Part shown: positions 6,628 through 13,230 of the stretch, one piece after another
How positions within the stretch are numbered: position 1 is the first letter of the stretch
How the letters are laid out: each line of letters starts with the position of its first letter
Assembly: GCA_001914705.1 (NCBI GenBank)
Contig: MNDB01000095.1
Coordinates: 628 to 14,455, forward strand
DNA: 13,828 nt
Direction: 5' to 3'
From: Actinobacteria bacterium 13_2_20CM_68_14
GTDB taxonomy: Bacteria > Actinomycetota > Thermoleophilia > Gaiellales > Gaiellaceae
Translations under genes and position numbers: made by a program
The notes under the pieces: model-generated
Databases searched by the model: none
Told to the model about the DNA's origin: nothing
Seen by the model: only the letters and a program-made list of their open reading frames with translations

Positions 6628-6896
6628 GTCTTTAAGCGAGCCCTCGAGCGCGGGAACCTGCTGGTCGCGGAGGCAACGGCGAGGGAGATCGGCCACGTCA
6701 GTCTTGCCGAGGCGCTCGAGCTCACGGCGCTAATCGCCGAGAAGGAGCCAAGCCGGCATGGCCGCTTCGCCGTGCGCTGGCTAACGCGCGACAGGATCCA
6801 ACCATCGACGAGATTGCGCTCGTCGTCGGCAGCCTCGTCGCGCTTCCCGGTCCAGGACGGAGCTCGGCCTTGTCAGCACTGCGGCATTTGGCTTGA
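6628..6896 (+). pseudogene. Small accessory-family protein (TIDE-A...ALR type), frameshifted
   Basis: The first frame gives VFKRALERGNLLVAEATARE, then IGHVSLAEALELTALIAEKEPSRHGRFAVRWL. After a frame change near 6793-6801 the text resumes as TIDEIALVVGSLVALPGPG and ends in ALRHLA and TGA (6894-6896). I recognise this style of helical protein as a recurring hypothetical of Thermoleophilia-like genomes near mobile DNA, without known function. The codon just before VFK is ACG (6625-6627), where a lost ATG start would fit, with AGGAGGAGGAG upstream. The C-terminal segment resembles the broken frame at 7788-7925. Confidence 0.7.
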
Positions 6897-7187
6897 AGAA
6901 GAGGAGCCGAGCGATCCCACAGGCGCCATTGGCCGCAAAAAAGGCACAGAGGCGCCTCGCCGTCAGTCAGGAACCGCTCGGCTCGAGGACATCGTTACAC
7001 GCCGAACAAAGGCAGTAATCCGGTGAGCAGGGACGTGAGCGCCGATGCTGCGGAGCAAGCAGACGGCCGCCCAACCCAAACCGGGCCGGCATCCGCAGGT
7101 CGGATCCTTGCACTGTCTTGTGTCAAGAGTTACGTTTAGCTTTCTGCGGCCCGAAAAGCCGTCTAAGGCAGGCAGGGAGGCAGGAAC
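6897..7187. other. Gap before the DUF11-type secreted protein
   Basis: No gene supported. The last 80 bp hold the presumed promoter of the next gene; TTGCAC (7108-7113) with TTACGT (7130-7135) at 16-bp spacing is the best pair and a poor one. GGGAGG about 7 nt before ATG 7188 is the ribosome site. Confidence 0.35.
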
Positions 7188-7685
7188 ATGAGTGAGTGGC
7201 ACGTCATGCGTCGTCGACCCACGACCATCTCTGGCCTGGCCGTCCTGGTCGTGGTGGCCACAGTCGGGCTCGCGCTTGCAACCGCAATCGCGGCGCAGCC
7301 TGTGCCGACCGCAGACCTGGCGATCGTCTCCAACACCGCGAGCGCCAAGCACGCGAAGGTCGGAGACGAGGTCACGTTCACGATCGTCGCCACGAACAAC
7401 GGCCCCGACGCTGCCGACTTCAACGTCATGTGGTCGTCTGACCAACTGCAGCTCGTCTCCGAGACCTGCGATCTGGGCATCAGCCCCGATACACCGGCCT
7501 GCGAATACGGGACCGTCGAGCCGGGGGTGACGTTGACCACGACGGTCGTCGCGGAGGTCCTCAGCACGGGCAGCAAGCTCGCCATCGGCACCGGATGCAT
7601 GGTCGAGCAGACGGGGGTCATCAACGATCCGAACCCCGAGAACAACTGCGCAGACGCGACCGTGAAGATCGGCGGGAAGCGTTAG
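7188..7685 (+). CDS. Secreted single-domain DUF11/CARDB-like protein
   Basis: 165 residues. The N-terminal basic stretch (MRRR, residues 7-10) and hydrophobic segment (about 14-35, ending ATAIAAQ) form a signal peptide. The mature part, about 41-160, reads as one Ig-like DUF11 domain: ADLAIVSNTASAKHAKVGDE, VTFTIVATNNGPDAADFNV, a LEPG-type VEPGVTL turn and NDPNPENNCADATVKI at the end. Cysteines at 94, 105, 137 and 154 may form two disulfides. DUF11 domains usually occur in tandem in large surface proteins, so a single copy is small. ATG 7188 has a GGGAGG site; the alternative ATG 7206 begins closer to the hydrophobic segment. Probably surface or extracellular binding; no partner known. Intact, within the decayed island. 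Confidence 0.8.
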   Translation: MSEWHVMRRRPTTISGLAVLVVVATVGLALATAIAAQPVPTADLAIVSNTASAKHAKVGDEVTFTIVATNNGPDAADFNVMWSSDQLQLVSETCDLGISPDTPACEYGTVEPGVTLTTTVVAEVLSTGSKLAIGTGCMVEQTGVINDPNPENNCADATVKIGGKR

Positions 7686-7787
7686 CTCGCGGCCGGGGTG
7701 CCCGGGTCAAATCCGGACATACCTGGCGAGCGAGCCGTCCAACACCGCACAGCAGCGCGGTCTTGCAGAGTCGAGGAGAGCTGCGCG

Positions 7788-7925
7788 GTGACGATCGACG
7801 AGCTGGCCTTCGCCGCCTCGTGCCTCGCCGCCCTCACCGGCAATGGCTAGCCGGAGGCGGCGCAGGCCCTCCGGGACATGACCGAAAAGACGACTAGGCG
7901 GCGCCGCGGGCGGGGCGTAGCCTGA
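7788..7925 (+). pseudogene. Small TIDELA-family protein with an in-frame stop
   Basis: Reads VTIDELAFAASCLAALTGNG, then TAG (7848-7850), then PEAAQALRDMTEKTT, a run of arginines and TGA (7923-7925). The frame continues sensibly past the stop, and a tyrosine codon at that place (NGYPEAAQALR) would restore it, so this looks like a nonsense mutation in a 45-residue gene. The ribosome site GAGGAGAG precedes GTG 7788. Its TIDE-A-----LAAL-G----A--ALR pattern matches the end of the broken gene at 6628-6896. Function unknown. Confidence 0.6.
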
Positions 7926-7994
7926 GACGCGGGCCAGGAGGATGGGAAGCGTCCTAGGCGTTGGGCTCGCCGCCCGGCCCCTCGTCGCGGTCGG

Positions 7995-8102
7995 TTAGAC
8001 GAAATCCCCGGCCACGCCGGCGACAACCTGGGTGGTCGTCTCCTCAAGCGTCCGCCGCGTCGGATCCACGACCTCGATCGGCTCGCCACCATGGCTCGTC
8101 AC
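7995..8102 (-). CDS. 35-residue frame overlapping the membrane-anchor ORF
   Basis: VTSHGGEPIEVVDPTRRTLE, then ETTTQVVAGVAGDFV, ending in TAA. The GTG start overlaps the stop of the preceding ORF in a GTGA, the usual sign of translational coupling. The composition is coding-like. Alternatively it is the C-terminal tail of the same gene as the 47-residue ORF, joined by an internal deletion that changed frame; I slightly prefer this because other genes here are broken in the same way. Confidence 0.4.
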   Translation of the reverse strand: MTSHGGEPIEVVDPTRRTLEETTTQVVAGVAGDFV

Positions 8103-8242
8103 AGGGGAGCGCCAGCGGCGACGAAGCGGTCGTGCGATTCCACCTCGCCGCGAGCGCGGACGAGTGCCGCACTGAAGGCGATCAGGGCGGTGACGACGCT
8201 ACCGATCGCACCGCCGACGATAGCGACCAACCACGTCTGCAT
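8099..8242 (-). CDS. 47-residue membrane-anchor protein, probably the truncated N-terminus of a longer gene
   Basis: MQTWLVAIVGGAIGSVVTAL with IAFSAALVRARGEVESHDRF. One hydrophobic segment (about 4-28) is followed by a charged RARGEVESHDR stretch typical of the junction to a cytoplasmic coiled coil. The sequence then ends at TGA in VAAGAPL. I recall longer proteins of this type (membrane anchor plus charged helical body) in related genomes, which would make this a stub; that comparison is from memory. No good ribosome site; an in-frame stop lies 30 bp upstream of the ATG. Confidence 0.45.
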   Translation of the reverse strand: MQTWLVAIVGGAIGSVVTALIAFSAALVRARGEVESHDRFVAAGAPL

Positions 8243-8407
8243 CAGGTTGCGCTCGCGCCGCCGATTACAGCGTCAACGCGTCTGGGGATCGGCACGTGCG
8301 AGAGCGTACGGCCTGGACCACACCGGGGCCACACCAGCACGCGCCCCGGGCACTTAGGCGACGGCCACGGCCGGATGGTTGAGGGGAAACGGCCTGGTTA
8401 GGAGGCG

Positions 8408-8424
8408 CCTGCGTTTTACACCTC
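8408..8424 (+). repeat. Right 17-bp direct repeat (candidate attachment-site core)
   Basis: CCTGCGTTTTACACCTC, same orientation as 4264-4280 with one substitution. It marks the right limit of the region of broken genes. Confidence 0.45.
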
Positions 8425-8431
8425 GAAAGTC

Positions 8432-8452
8432 AAAAACCCCTCGACCGAGGGG
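8432..8452 (-). terminator. Minus-strand intrinsic terminator
   Basis: Read on the minus strand, CCCCTCGGTCGAGGGG is followed directly by TTTTT. No minus-strand gene lies to its right until the one ending at 11425, so it may protect against antisense transcription or be a relic of the element edge. Confidence 0.55.
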
Positions 8453-8536
8453 CAGCGGCCTGGGCGTACACGCCGATCCAGTCCGCAACGCGCACAGAAA
8501 GGAGTTCTGGCGCCCGGCGGCCGGCGTCACCCGCCC

Positions 8537-11428
8537 ATGGCCGCAAAACTCAGCATCCTCTCGGCACTAACCGCCACAGTCCTCGCAGTCGCCGCCGCTC
8601 CCGCGCCGGCAGTCCCCAACACTCCTCCCGCAACACCGACCCCGCTCTCCCCGGCTGCCGGGGCCTCGGTCGACTCTGTGCCACCTTTCGCGTGGTCGCC
8701 CGTCGCCGCCGCGGATCACTACGAGTTCCAAATTGCCGCCGATGCCGGTTTCAACTCGCCCGTGCTCGGCAGCGGCTCCGACGATTTCACGACACAGAAC
8801 ACGCGCGCGACCGTGCTGAAGACGATCCCGAACGGGACGTACTACTGGCGTGTGCGCGCGATCGCGGCAGGCGGCTCGGTCTCAGCCTGGACGGCCGGCC
8901 GGTCGTTCCGCAAGGCGTGGACCGGGGCCGCGGCGCTCCAGTCGCCCGCCGGCGGCGGGAATCTCTCGTTCGGAACCGATCCGCTCAAGCTCGGTTGGTC
9001 GGCGGTGCCGGGAGCCTCGAACTACCTGGTGTCGCTTGCGAGCGACCCATCCCTCGGCTCGCTCGCCTTCCATCTTGTGGGCGACCCGACCGGAATCCCC
9101 AAGGTGCAGGCGAACTCACTCGCAGTCTCGATCGCGCTTGCCACTGGGACGTACTACTGGAACGTGATTCCCCTCGACGCCGAGGGGAACCGTGGCGTTC
9201 CCTCGCCGACCGCATCGTTCACCTGGACGTGGCCGTCGACGACCACCCTCCAAGTAAACGACCTGAACGCAGCCGCCGAGGTCTATGACCCGCAATTCTC
9301 CTGGGCGCCCGTGGCCGGCGCCGCCCGCTACGAGGTCGAGATCAACTCCTCGTCGGACTTCGCTGCCGGCTCCAAGGTTTGTTGCACATCCCCGACCATC
9401 GCGACTTCTCTCTCGCCCACGACGGTCTTCAAGGACAACACGTACTACTGGCGAGTTCGCGCAATCGATCCGGACGGGAACGCCGGCGTCTGGAACCTCG
9501 GCCCGTCCTTTACGAAGACGTTCGACAAGGTTCCGGTCGTCACAGCGCCGGCGATCAAGAACCTGCACCTGCGAGACAACCTTACGGACCCCGGGACCGA
9601 CGCCGACGTCCTCACGGCCGGGTATCAGACCAGTGTCCCGATGCTGACCTGGGACTGGGTACCCGGCGCCTCGAGCTACGAGGTCGACGTGACCAAGTAC
9701 AACGGGACGCTTTGCGACTGGAGTTCGACCTCGAATCACTGGCGCGTGAACACGGCCGTCAACGCATGGACACCGCTCGGCTCGGGCTTGACGGCTTCGC
9801 AGCCCTATTCGGACCCGATGGCCGTCAGCAAGGACACTCCGGTCCTGGCGGTCGGGAAGTACTGCGCCCGCGTGCGAGCGCGCAGCGATCGTGCAGGTCT
9901 CGACGATGTCTACGGTGACTACACCTACCTCGACCCGGCGAGCATGGGCTGGGCCTTCGAGTTCACCGGCTACCCCACAGGCGGAACCTGCTCGCCCTCG
10001 TGCACGGCGAACTACCTCGGCTCGGGCGACTACGTGACGACCGTGACCGGGACGACGACCGGCCGCGTCCCCTACTTCACCTGGAAGCCGCTGGCCGGCA
10101 AGGCGAGCTATTTCGTGCTCGTCGCAAAAGACCCGTCCTTCTCGAACCTCGTCGATTACGCCTTCACCCAGATCCCTGCGTACGCGCCGCGAACAGGCTC
10201 CGCGCCGCGTACGTATCCCGACGAGACGACGCTCTACTACTGGGCAGTGCTCCCCGCGACGCTTGCGAACGGAACCGGTGCGGTGGGCGATCCACTGGCC
10301 GCCGCCGCCCAGAGCTTCCAGAAGCAGTCGGCGCCTCCGACTCGCCTGGGCCCGGCCGACGGCACGCAGTTCTTCGACCAGCCGGCCTTCCGCTGGACGC
10401 CGACGGAAGGCGCGCGGCGCTACCGGATCCAGGTCGCGCAGGATCCGAGCTTCGGCACCCCGATCGACGATCTGACGACCGACTCGACCTCGTACACGAG
10501 CAACACGACCTACCCCGCGGACACGGTGCTGTACTGGCGAGTCCGCGCCGACGACGAGAACAGCGTCGGGCTGACCTGGTCGACGACCGGCACGTTCCAG
10601 AGGAAGCTCGTAACGCCGGTTCCGAGCGCGACGAACTCGACCGCCGGCGAATACCTCCCGGTGTGGTCGTGGAACCCGGTCAACGGAGCGGTTTCCTATG
10701 ACCTCGCGATCGACCAGCCCGACGGCCAGACCAAGACCTTCACCGACTTCCGGATGCCGGCCACCTCATTCCAGAAGCTGACCGGAACGGGAGTCTTCCA
10801 CTGGCGCGTCCGCGCCGAGTTCCCGAAGCAGGGCTCCGGCGAGACGCCAGGGCCCTGGTCGGCGTCGATGCCGTTCACGCGGACAATCGGCGAGCCGGGC
10901 GGCCTCAAGACCGACTCCGCACCCGATCATGTGCTCCTTTCGTGGAACCCGAAGCTCGGCGTCAAGCAGTACAAGTTGCAAGTCTCGGGCCGCCCAGACT
11001 TCTCGACGAGCATCGAGAGCGTGACCACCGATAACACCGCCTACGCGCCGAAGTTGTCGAACGTCGCCTACATGAGCGGGAACCAGCTCTACTGGCGCGT
11101 TGCCGGCGTCGACCCCGACGGCAACCTCGGCGACTACTCGCCGGCTCAGCCGTTGAGCATGCTGCCGCGGATGAAGTTGACGACCAAGGGCAGCCTGCGC
11201 AAGCGACTCCGCAGGACTGTCACCATCACGGTCAAGAACGCGGGTGGACGCTGGATCAAGGGTGCGAAGGTGCGCGTGACCGGCGCCGGGGTCAAGGCTC
11301 AGACACGAAGCACAAGTGCGCTCGGCGTCGCACGCTTCACGCTCCGCCCGACCAAGCGAGGGCGTGTCCTCTTCACCGCGAAGAAGTCCGGCTTCCAGTC
11401 GGCCGGGATCACCCTGCGCGTGCGCTAG
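8537..11428 (+). CDS. Large secreted protein with eight fibronectin-III-like repeats and a C-terminal Ig-like domain
   Basis: 963 residues with a signal peptide (MAAKLSILSALTATVLAVAA, cleavage near APAPA). About 850 residues of beta-sandwich repeats follow, each ending in a YYWRVRA-D-DG type strand; these occur near residues 101, 205, 301, 440, 565, 664, 753 and 851, and each repeat opens with a P-F-W-PV-GA--Y-L-V type strand. Spacing is about 90-140 residues, with longer inserts in repeats 4 and 5. The last 85 residues (from about KLTTKGSLRKRLRRTVTITV) form a basic Ig-like or carboxypeptidase-regulatory-like domain with LGVARFTLRPTKRG. No sortase motif or C-terminal membrane segment is seen, so it is secreted or held non-covalently. 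Likely an adhesive or structural wall protein. ATG 8537 lacks a ribosome site but fits the signal peptide. It shares its stop CTAG with the opposing gene. Confidence 0.87.
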   Translation: MAAKLSILSALTATVLAVAAAPAPAVPNTPPATPTPLSPAAGASVDSVPPFAWSPVAAADHYEFQIAADAGFNSPVLGSGSDDFTTQNTRATVLKTIPNGTYYWRVRAIAAGGSVSAWTAGRSFRKAWTGAAALQSPAGGGNLSFGTDPLKLGWSAVPGASNYLVSLASDPSLGSLAFHLVGDPTGIPKVQANSLAVSIALATGTYYWNVIPLDAEGNRGVPSPTASFTWTWPSTTTLQVNDLNAAAEVYDPQFSWAPVAGAARYEVEINSSSDFAAGSKVCCTSPTIATSLSPTTVFKDNTYYWRVRAIDPDGNAGVWNLGPSFTKTFDKVPVVTAPAIKNLHLRDNLTDPGTDADVLTAGYQTSVPMLTWDWVPGASSYEVDVTKYNGTLCDWSSTSNHWRVNTAVNAWTPLGSGLTASQPYSDPMAVSKDTPVLAVGKYCARVRARSDRAGLDDVYGDYTYLDPASMGWAFEFTGYPTGGTCSPSCTANYLGSGDYVTTVTGTTTGRVPYFTWKPLAGKASYFVLVAKDPSFSNLVDYAFTQIPAYAPRTGSAPRTYPDETTLYYWAVLPATLANGTGAVGDPLAAAAQSFQKQSAPPTRLGPADGTQFFDQPAFRWTPTEGARRYRIQVAQDPSFGTPIDDLTTDSTSYTSNTTYPADTVLYWRVRADDENSVGLTWSTTGTFQRKLVTPVPSATNSTAGEYLPVWSWNPVNGAVSYDLAIDQPDGQTKTFTDFRMPATSFQKLTGTGVFHWRVRAEFPKQGSGETPGPWSASMPFTRTIGEPGGLKTDSAPDHVLLSWNPKLGVKQYKLQVSGRPDFSTSIESVTTDNTAYAPKLSNVAYMSGNQLYWRVAGVDPDGNLGDYSPAQPLSMLPRMKLTTKGSLRKRLRRTVTITVKNAGGRWIKGAKVRVTGAGVKAQTRSTSALGVARFTLRPTKRGRVLFTAKKSGFQSAGITLRVR

Positions 11429-11982
11429 ACGGTGTTTGCGGGGGTTGCGGCCGGCGGTCGCAACCCACCGCCGGTCGCGCGCCACGCGATCAAGCCCGCG
11501 ACCGCGGCGGCCGAACAGCCGTAGAGCACGTCGGCCCAAAGGGCCACCCGATCGGTGCCCGCGAACATCCCGTGGAAGAGCGCCAGCCCCCAGACGGCGA
11601 AGTTCAGATAGTGCGCGCGGCGCCAGAACCGGTACGAGAGCCGTTTCCGGTAGCGGTTGGTGATCGCCAGCGCGAGCAGCAGCTCCGCGGCGACGACGCC
11701 CAGTGCGGTCGAGAGCGGCCGGTAGCTCGAGGTGCCCGGGACAACCAGCTGCGTCAGCGAAAACGGCACGTACGAGTCGACGAACAGTGTCAGCACGTGC
11801 AGCGAGACGAACGTGCCGGTGAGCAGGCCGGCGAAGCGGTGGACGTCCTCGACCGCGAAGCGCGGCCAGTTGGGCAGCTTCGCCCGGCCGGAGAGCGTCA
11901 GGCCGAGTACGACCGCGATCGTCAACAGCACGAACGCGACGATTCCGCTCGCGCGGGCGAGGTACCACTCGAAGAGGCTCAT
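11425..11982 (-). CDS. Ferric-reductase-like transmembrane haem protein
   Basis: 185 residues with about five to six hydrophobic helices. Two histidine pairs on opposing helices match the bis-haem arrangement of the ferric reductase/NOX/MsrQ membrane domain: H48 and H62 (VHRFAGLLTGTFVSLH) and H124 and H137 (AHYLNFAVWGLALFH). The cytosolic FAD/NAD(P)H domain is absent, so it needs a separate electron donor. ATG 11982 starts MSLFEWYLARASGIVAF, with AAGGA 6 nt upstream; a longer frame back to 12102 has no membrane-protein character. It is the last gene of the apbE operon. Such haem membrane proteins often accompany ApbE and carry electrons across the membrane to flavinylated partners, which I infer here. 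Its start codon is inside a perfect hairpin. Confidence 0.85.
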   Translation of the reverse strand: MSLFEWYLARASGIVAFVLLTIAVVLGLTLSGRAKLPNWPRFAVEDVHRFAGLLTGTFVSLHVLTLFVDSYVPFSLTQLVVPGTSSYRPLSTALGVVAAELLLALAITNRYRKRLSYRFWRRAHYLNFAVWGLALFHGMFAGTDRVALWADVLYGCSAAAVAGLIAWRATGGGLRPPAATPANTV

Positions 11983-12005
11983 GGGCCGTCCTTCGGCCCA
12001 TGAGC
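11977..12005 (-). promoter_or_regulatory. Hairpin enclosing the start of the ferric-reductase-like gene
   Basis: GCTCATGGGCCG and CGGCCCATGAGC form a perfect 12-bp stem with a 5-nt loop. In the minus-strand mRNA the loop is AAGGA, the Shine-Dalgarno sequence, and the start ATG lies in the 3' arm. This could control translation (start codon hidden until the ribosome or another factor opens it). It may also simply be one of three tandem palindromes in this gap. Confidence 0.6.
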
Positions 12006-12019
12006 AGGGGAGGGGGACT

Positions 12020-12088
12020 CGGGGGAACCGGGAGGTTCCCCCGCATCTATGGAGAAGGGGGTTCGTGGGGGAAACAGGGTTTCCCCCA
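12020..12088. repeat. Two G-rich palindromes between apbE and the ferric-reductase-like gene
   Basis: CGGGGGAACC (12020-12029) pairs with GGTTCCCCCG (12034-12043). TGGGGGAAAC (12066-12075) pairs with GTTTCCCCCA (12079-12088). Both are perfect 10-bp stems with tiny loops and share the core GGGGGAA. They resemble dispersed intergenic palindromes or transcript-processing hairpins; neither has a T-run. Confidence 0.6.
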
Positions 12089-12115
12089 AGGGAGCGAGCC
12101 AAAGGCGAGCGACGG

Positions 12116-12970
12116 TCATGCCGCCTGGGCGGGCTCCGGCTCCAGGGCTCGACGCCAAGACTCGTTCGCGACCTCTCGGACTCCCGCGCGGAAACGACCG
12201 GGCAGCTCCCGCTCGTCGAGCCAATCGGGCCCGCTGTCCCCGAGCAGGAAAGCGGCCTTCGCAGCGACGTCCGCCTCGAGGCAGCTGCCGGCGGCGACGG
12301 TGACCTCCGACCACGGCGACATGGAAGGCCTCCCGGTACGAGGATCGATCAGGTGGTGCTGGCTCTCGCCACCGCGGAGCCAGAGCCGGTGCGTCGTGCC
12401 GCTGGTCGCCACGCCACCGTCCCGAAGCGTGAGCGAGCCGCCGCCTGGAAGGCCGACGACCGCAGTCCCGCGGACGCCGACGTCACCACCGGCCGCGACG
12501 AAGCCGTCGCCTGCGAGCTGCTGCAAGGCGGCGTCGACGGCGAGGCCCTTGACGACGCAGTTGAGATCGAGCTTCGTGCCCGGATAGCGGAAGACGAGCG
12601 GGCCTGCGACGCGAACGTGGCGCCAGCTTCCGGGGACGCCGGCGGCCGGCGGACGCTCGTCGACCGTGACGTGGGCGAAGTCGCGATCGTAGCCAGCGGC
12701 TTCGATGGCCGCGCCGAGGGTCGGGTCGACGAGACCGTCCGTCCGCGACGCCGCGTCGAGGGCGAGCGCGAGCACGCGCACGAACATCTGTGAGGCGGCG
12801 ACGAATTCGGCGGGCGCCGCGTTGACCCGATTGAGCTCGCTGTCGGGACGGAAGCGGCTGAACGTCCGCTCGAGCTTCTCGAAGAGCAGCCCGATTGCTT
12901 CGAGCTCGGCTTCGGTCGCGCCCCCGACGAGGACGTCGACTCCCATCGCCTCGAAGCGGTCAGGAGACAT
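12116..12970 (-). CDS. apbE: FAD:protein FMN transferase (ApbE family)
   Basis: 284 residues. ApbE covalently attaches FMN from FAD to Thr/Ser of target proteins, with magnesium. Visible family features: an N-terminal AMGVDVLVGG strand; FSRFRPDSELNRVN (37-50); LVDPTLGAAIEAAGYDRDF (80-98); DLNCVVKGLAVD (135-146, with the conserved Lys); VATSG (187-191); HHLIDPRTGRP (205-215, metal/FAD region); and ADVAAKAAFLLG (233-244). There is no signal peptide or lipobox, so it acts in the cytoplasm unless the start is misplaced. ATG 12970 overlaps the upstream gene by 11 bp, suggesting coupling; the open frame further upstream lies inside that gene and was not used. No FMN-binding-domain target is present in the window. 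Confidence 0.93.
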   Translation of the reverse strand: MSPDRFEAMGVDVLVGGATEAELEAIGLLFEKLERTFSRFRPDSELNRVNAAPAEFVAASQMFVRVLALALDAASRTDGLVDPTLGAAIEAAGYDRDFAHVTVDERPPAAGVPGSWRHVRVAGPLVFRYPGTKLDLNCVVKGLAVDAALQQLAGDGFVAAGGDVGVRGTAVVGLPGGGSLTLRDGGVATSGTTHRLWLRGGESQHHLIDPRTGRPSMSPWSEVTVAAGSCLEADVAAKAAFLLGDSGPDWLDERELPGRFRAGVREVANESWRRALEPEPAQAA

Positions 12971-13226
12971 TGGTCTGAACCTGCGGTTGGCCGGTGGAGG
13001 GTGCGATCGAGAAGTCGCCCGAGCTCGAGCTATCCGATCCCGAGCTCTCCGATCCCGAGCTCGGTAGAGCCGACGACGAGCCTGTAGAGCCGCTCGACGT
13101 CGCGGCGTGACCGGGGTTCGTGGCGCGCGCCAGCACCCCCGCGACGACCAGGCCGGTCGCCGCCAGGACCGCGAGCCCACGCTTGACACCGCCGGCTCGC
13201 CGCCTCGCTGCCTCGATTCGCGACAC
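12960..13226 (-). CDS. Small serine-rich membrane protein in the apbE operon
   Basis: 88 residues from GTG 13226, 4 bp after the stop of the preceding gene. A basic N-terminus (MSRIEAARRRAGGVKR) and one hydrophobic segment (about 17-34, GLAVLAATGLVVAGVLA) give a single-pass anchor or signal. The rest (42-70) is a Ser/Gly linker ending in IAPSTGQPQVQTNVS. The layout matches the N-terminal anchor-plus-linker half of FMN_bind proteins that ApbE modifies, but the FMN-binding domain itself is absent. I therefore call it an ApbE-associated small protein of unknown role. The linker contains two tandem identical 15-bp units (13033-13062). Confidence 0.7.
   Translation of the reverse strand: MSRIEAARRRAGGVKRGLAVLAATGLVVAGVLARATNPGHAATSSGSTGSSSALPSSGSESSGSDSSSSGDFSIAPSTGQPQVQTNVS
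13033..13062. repeat. Two perfect tandem 15-bp units in the serine-rich linker
   Basis: TCCGATCCCGAGCTC occurs twice in a row, in frame, adding five residues per unit (ESSGS-type) to the linker. The unit length keeps the frame, so copy number could vary without breaking the gene. Confidence 0.8.
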
Positions 13227-13230
13227 CGCT

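Larger units (their letters stand above)
4264..8424. mobile_element. Candidate degraded integrated element bounded by 17-bp repeats
   Basis: The two repeats enclose about 4.1 kb with a tyrosine integrase remnant at one end, two broken copies of a small accessory family, a truncated membrane-anchor gene and two intact exported proteins. There are no replication, transfer or phage structural genes. Flanking genes on both sides are intact chromosomal-type genes. The boundaries rest on the repeat pair and the concentration of broken genes; the empty site has not been seen. Confidence 0.45.
8243..8536. other. Gap holding the right repeat and a terminator
   Basis: No gene supported. It contains the 17-bp repeat (8408-8424), a minus-strand terminator-like hairpin (8432-8452) and AAAGGAG (8498-8504). 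The last lies about 32 bp before the next ATG, too far to serve it; an in-frame CTG (8507) is too close. Confidence 0.4.

Noticed and set aside
7961..8401. 146-codon plus-strand open frame
   Set aside because: Opposite to the better-supported membrane-anchor frames and without ribosome site or domain.
10766..12046. 426-codon minus-strand open frame
   Set aside because: It overlaps the fibronectin-type gene antisense and the haem-protein gene in the wrong frame; no domain or membrane segments.
11732..12793. 353-codon plus-strand open frame
   Set aside because: Antisense shadow of the haem-protein and ApbE genes.
12971..13189. N-terminal extension of ApbE to 13189
   Set aside because: The added residues are Arg-rich out-of-frame readings of the serine-rich gene; family similarity begins at ATG 12970.
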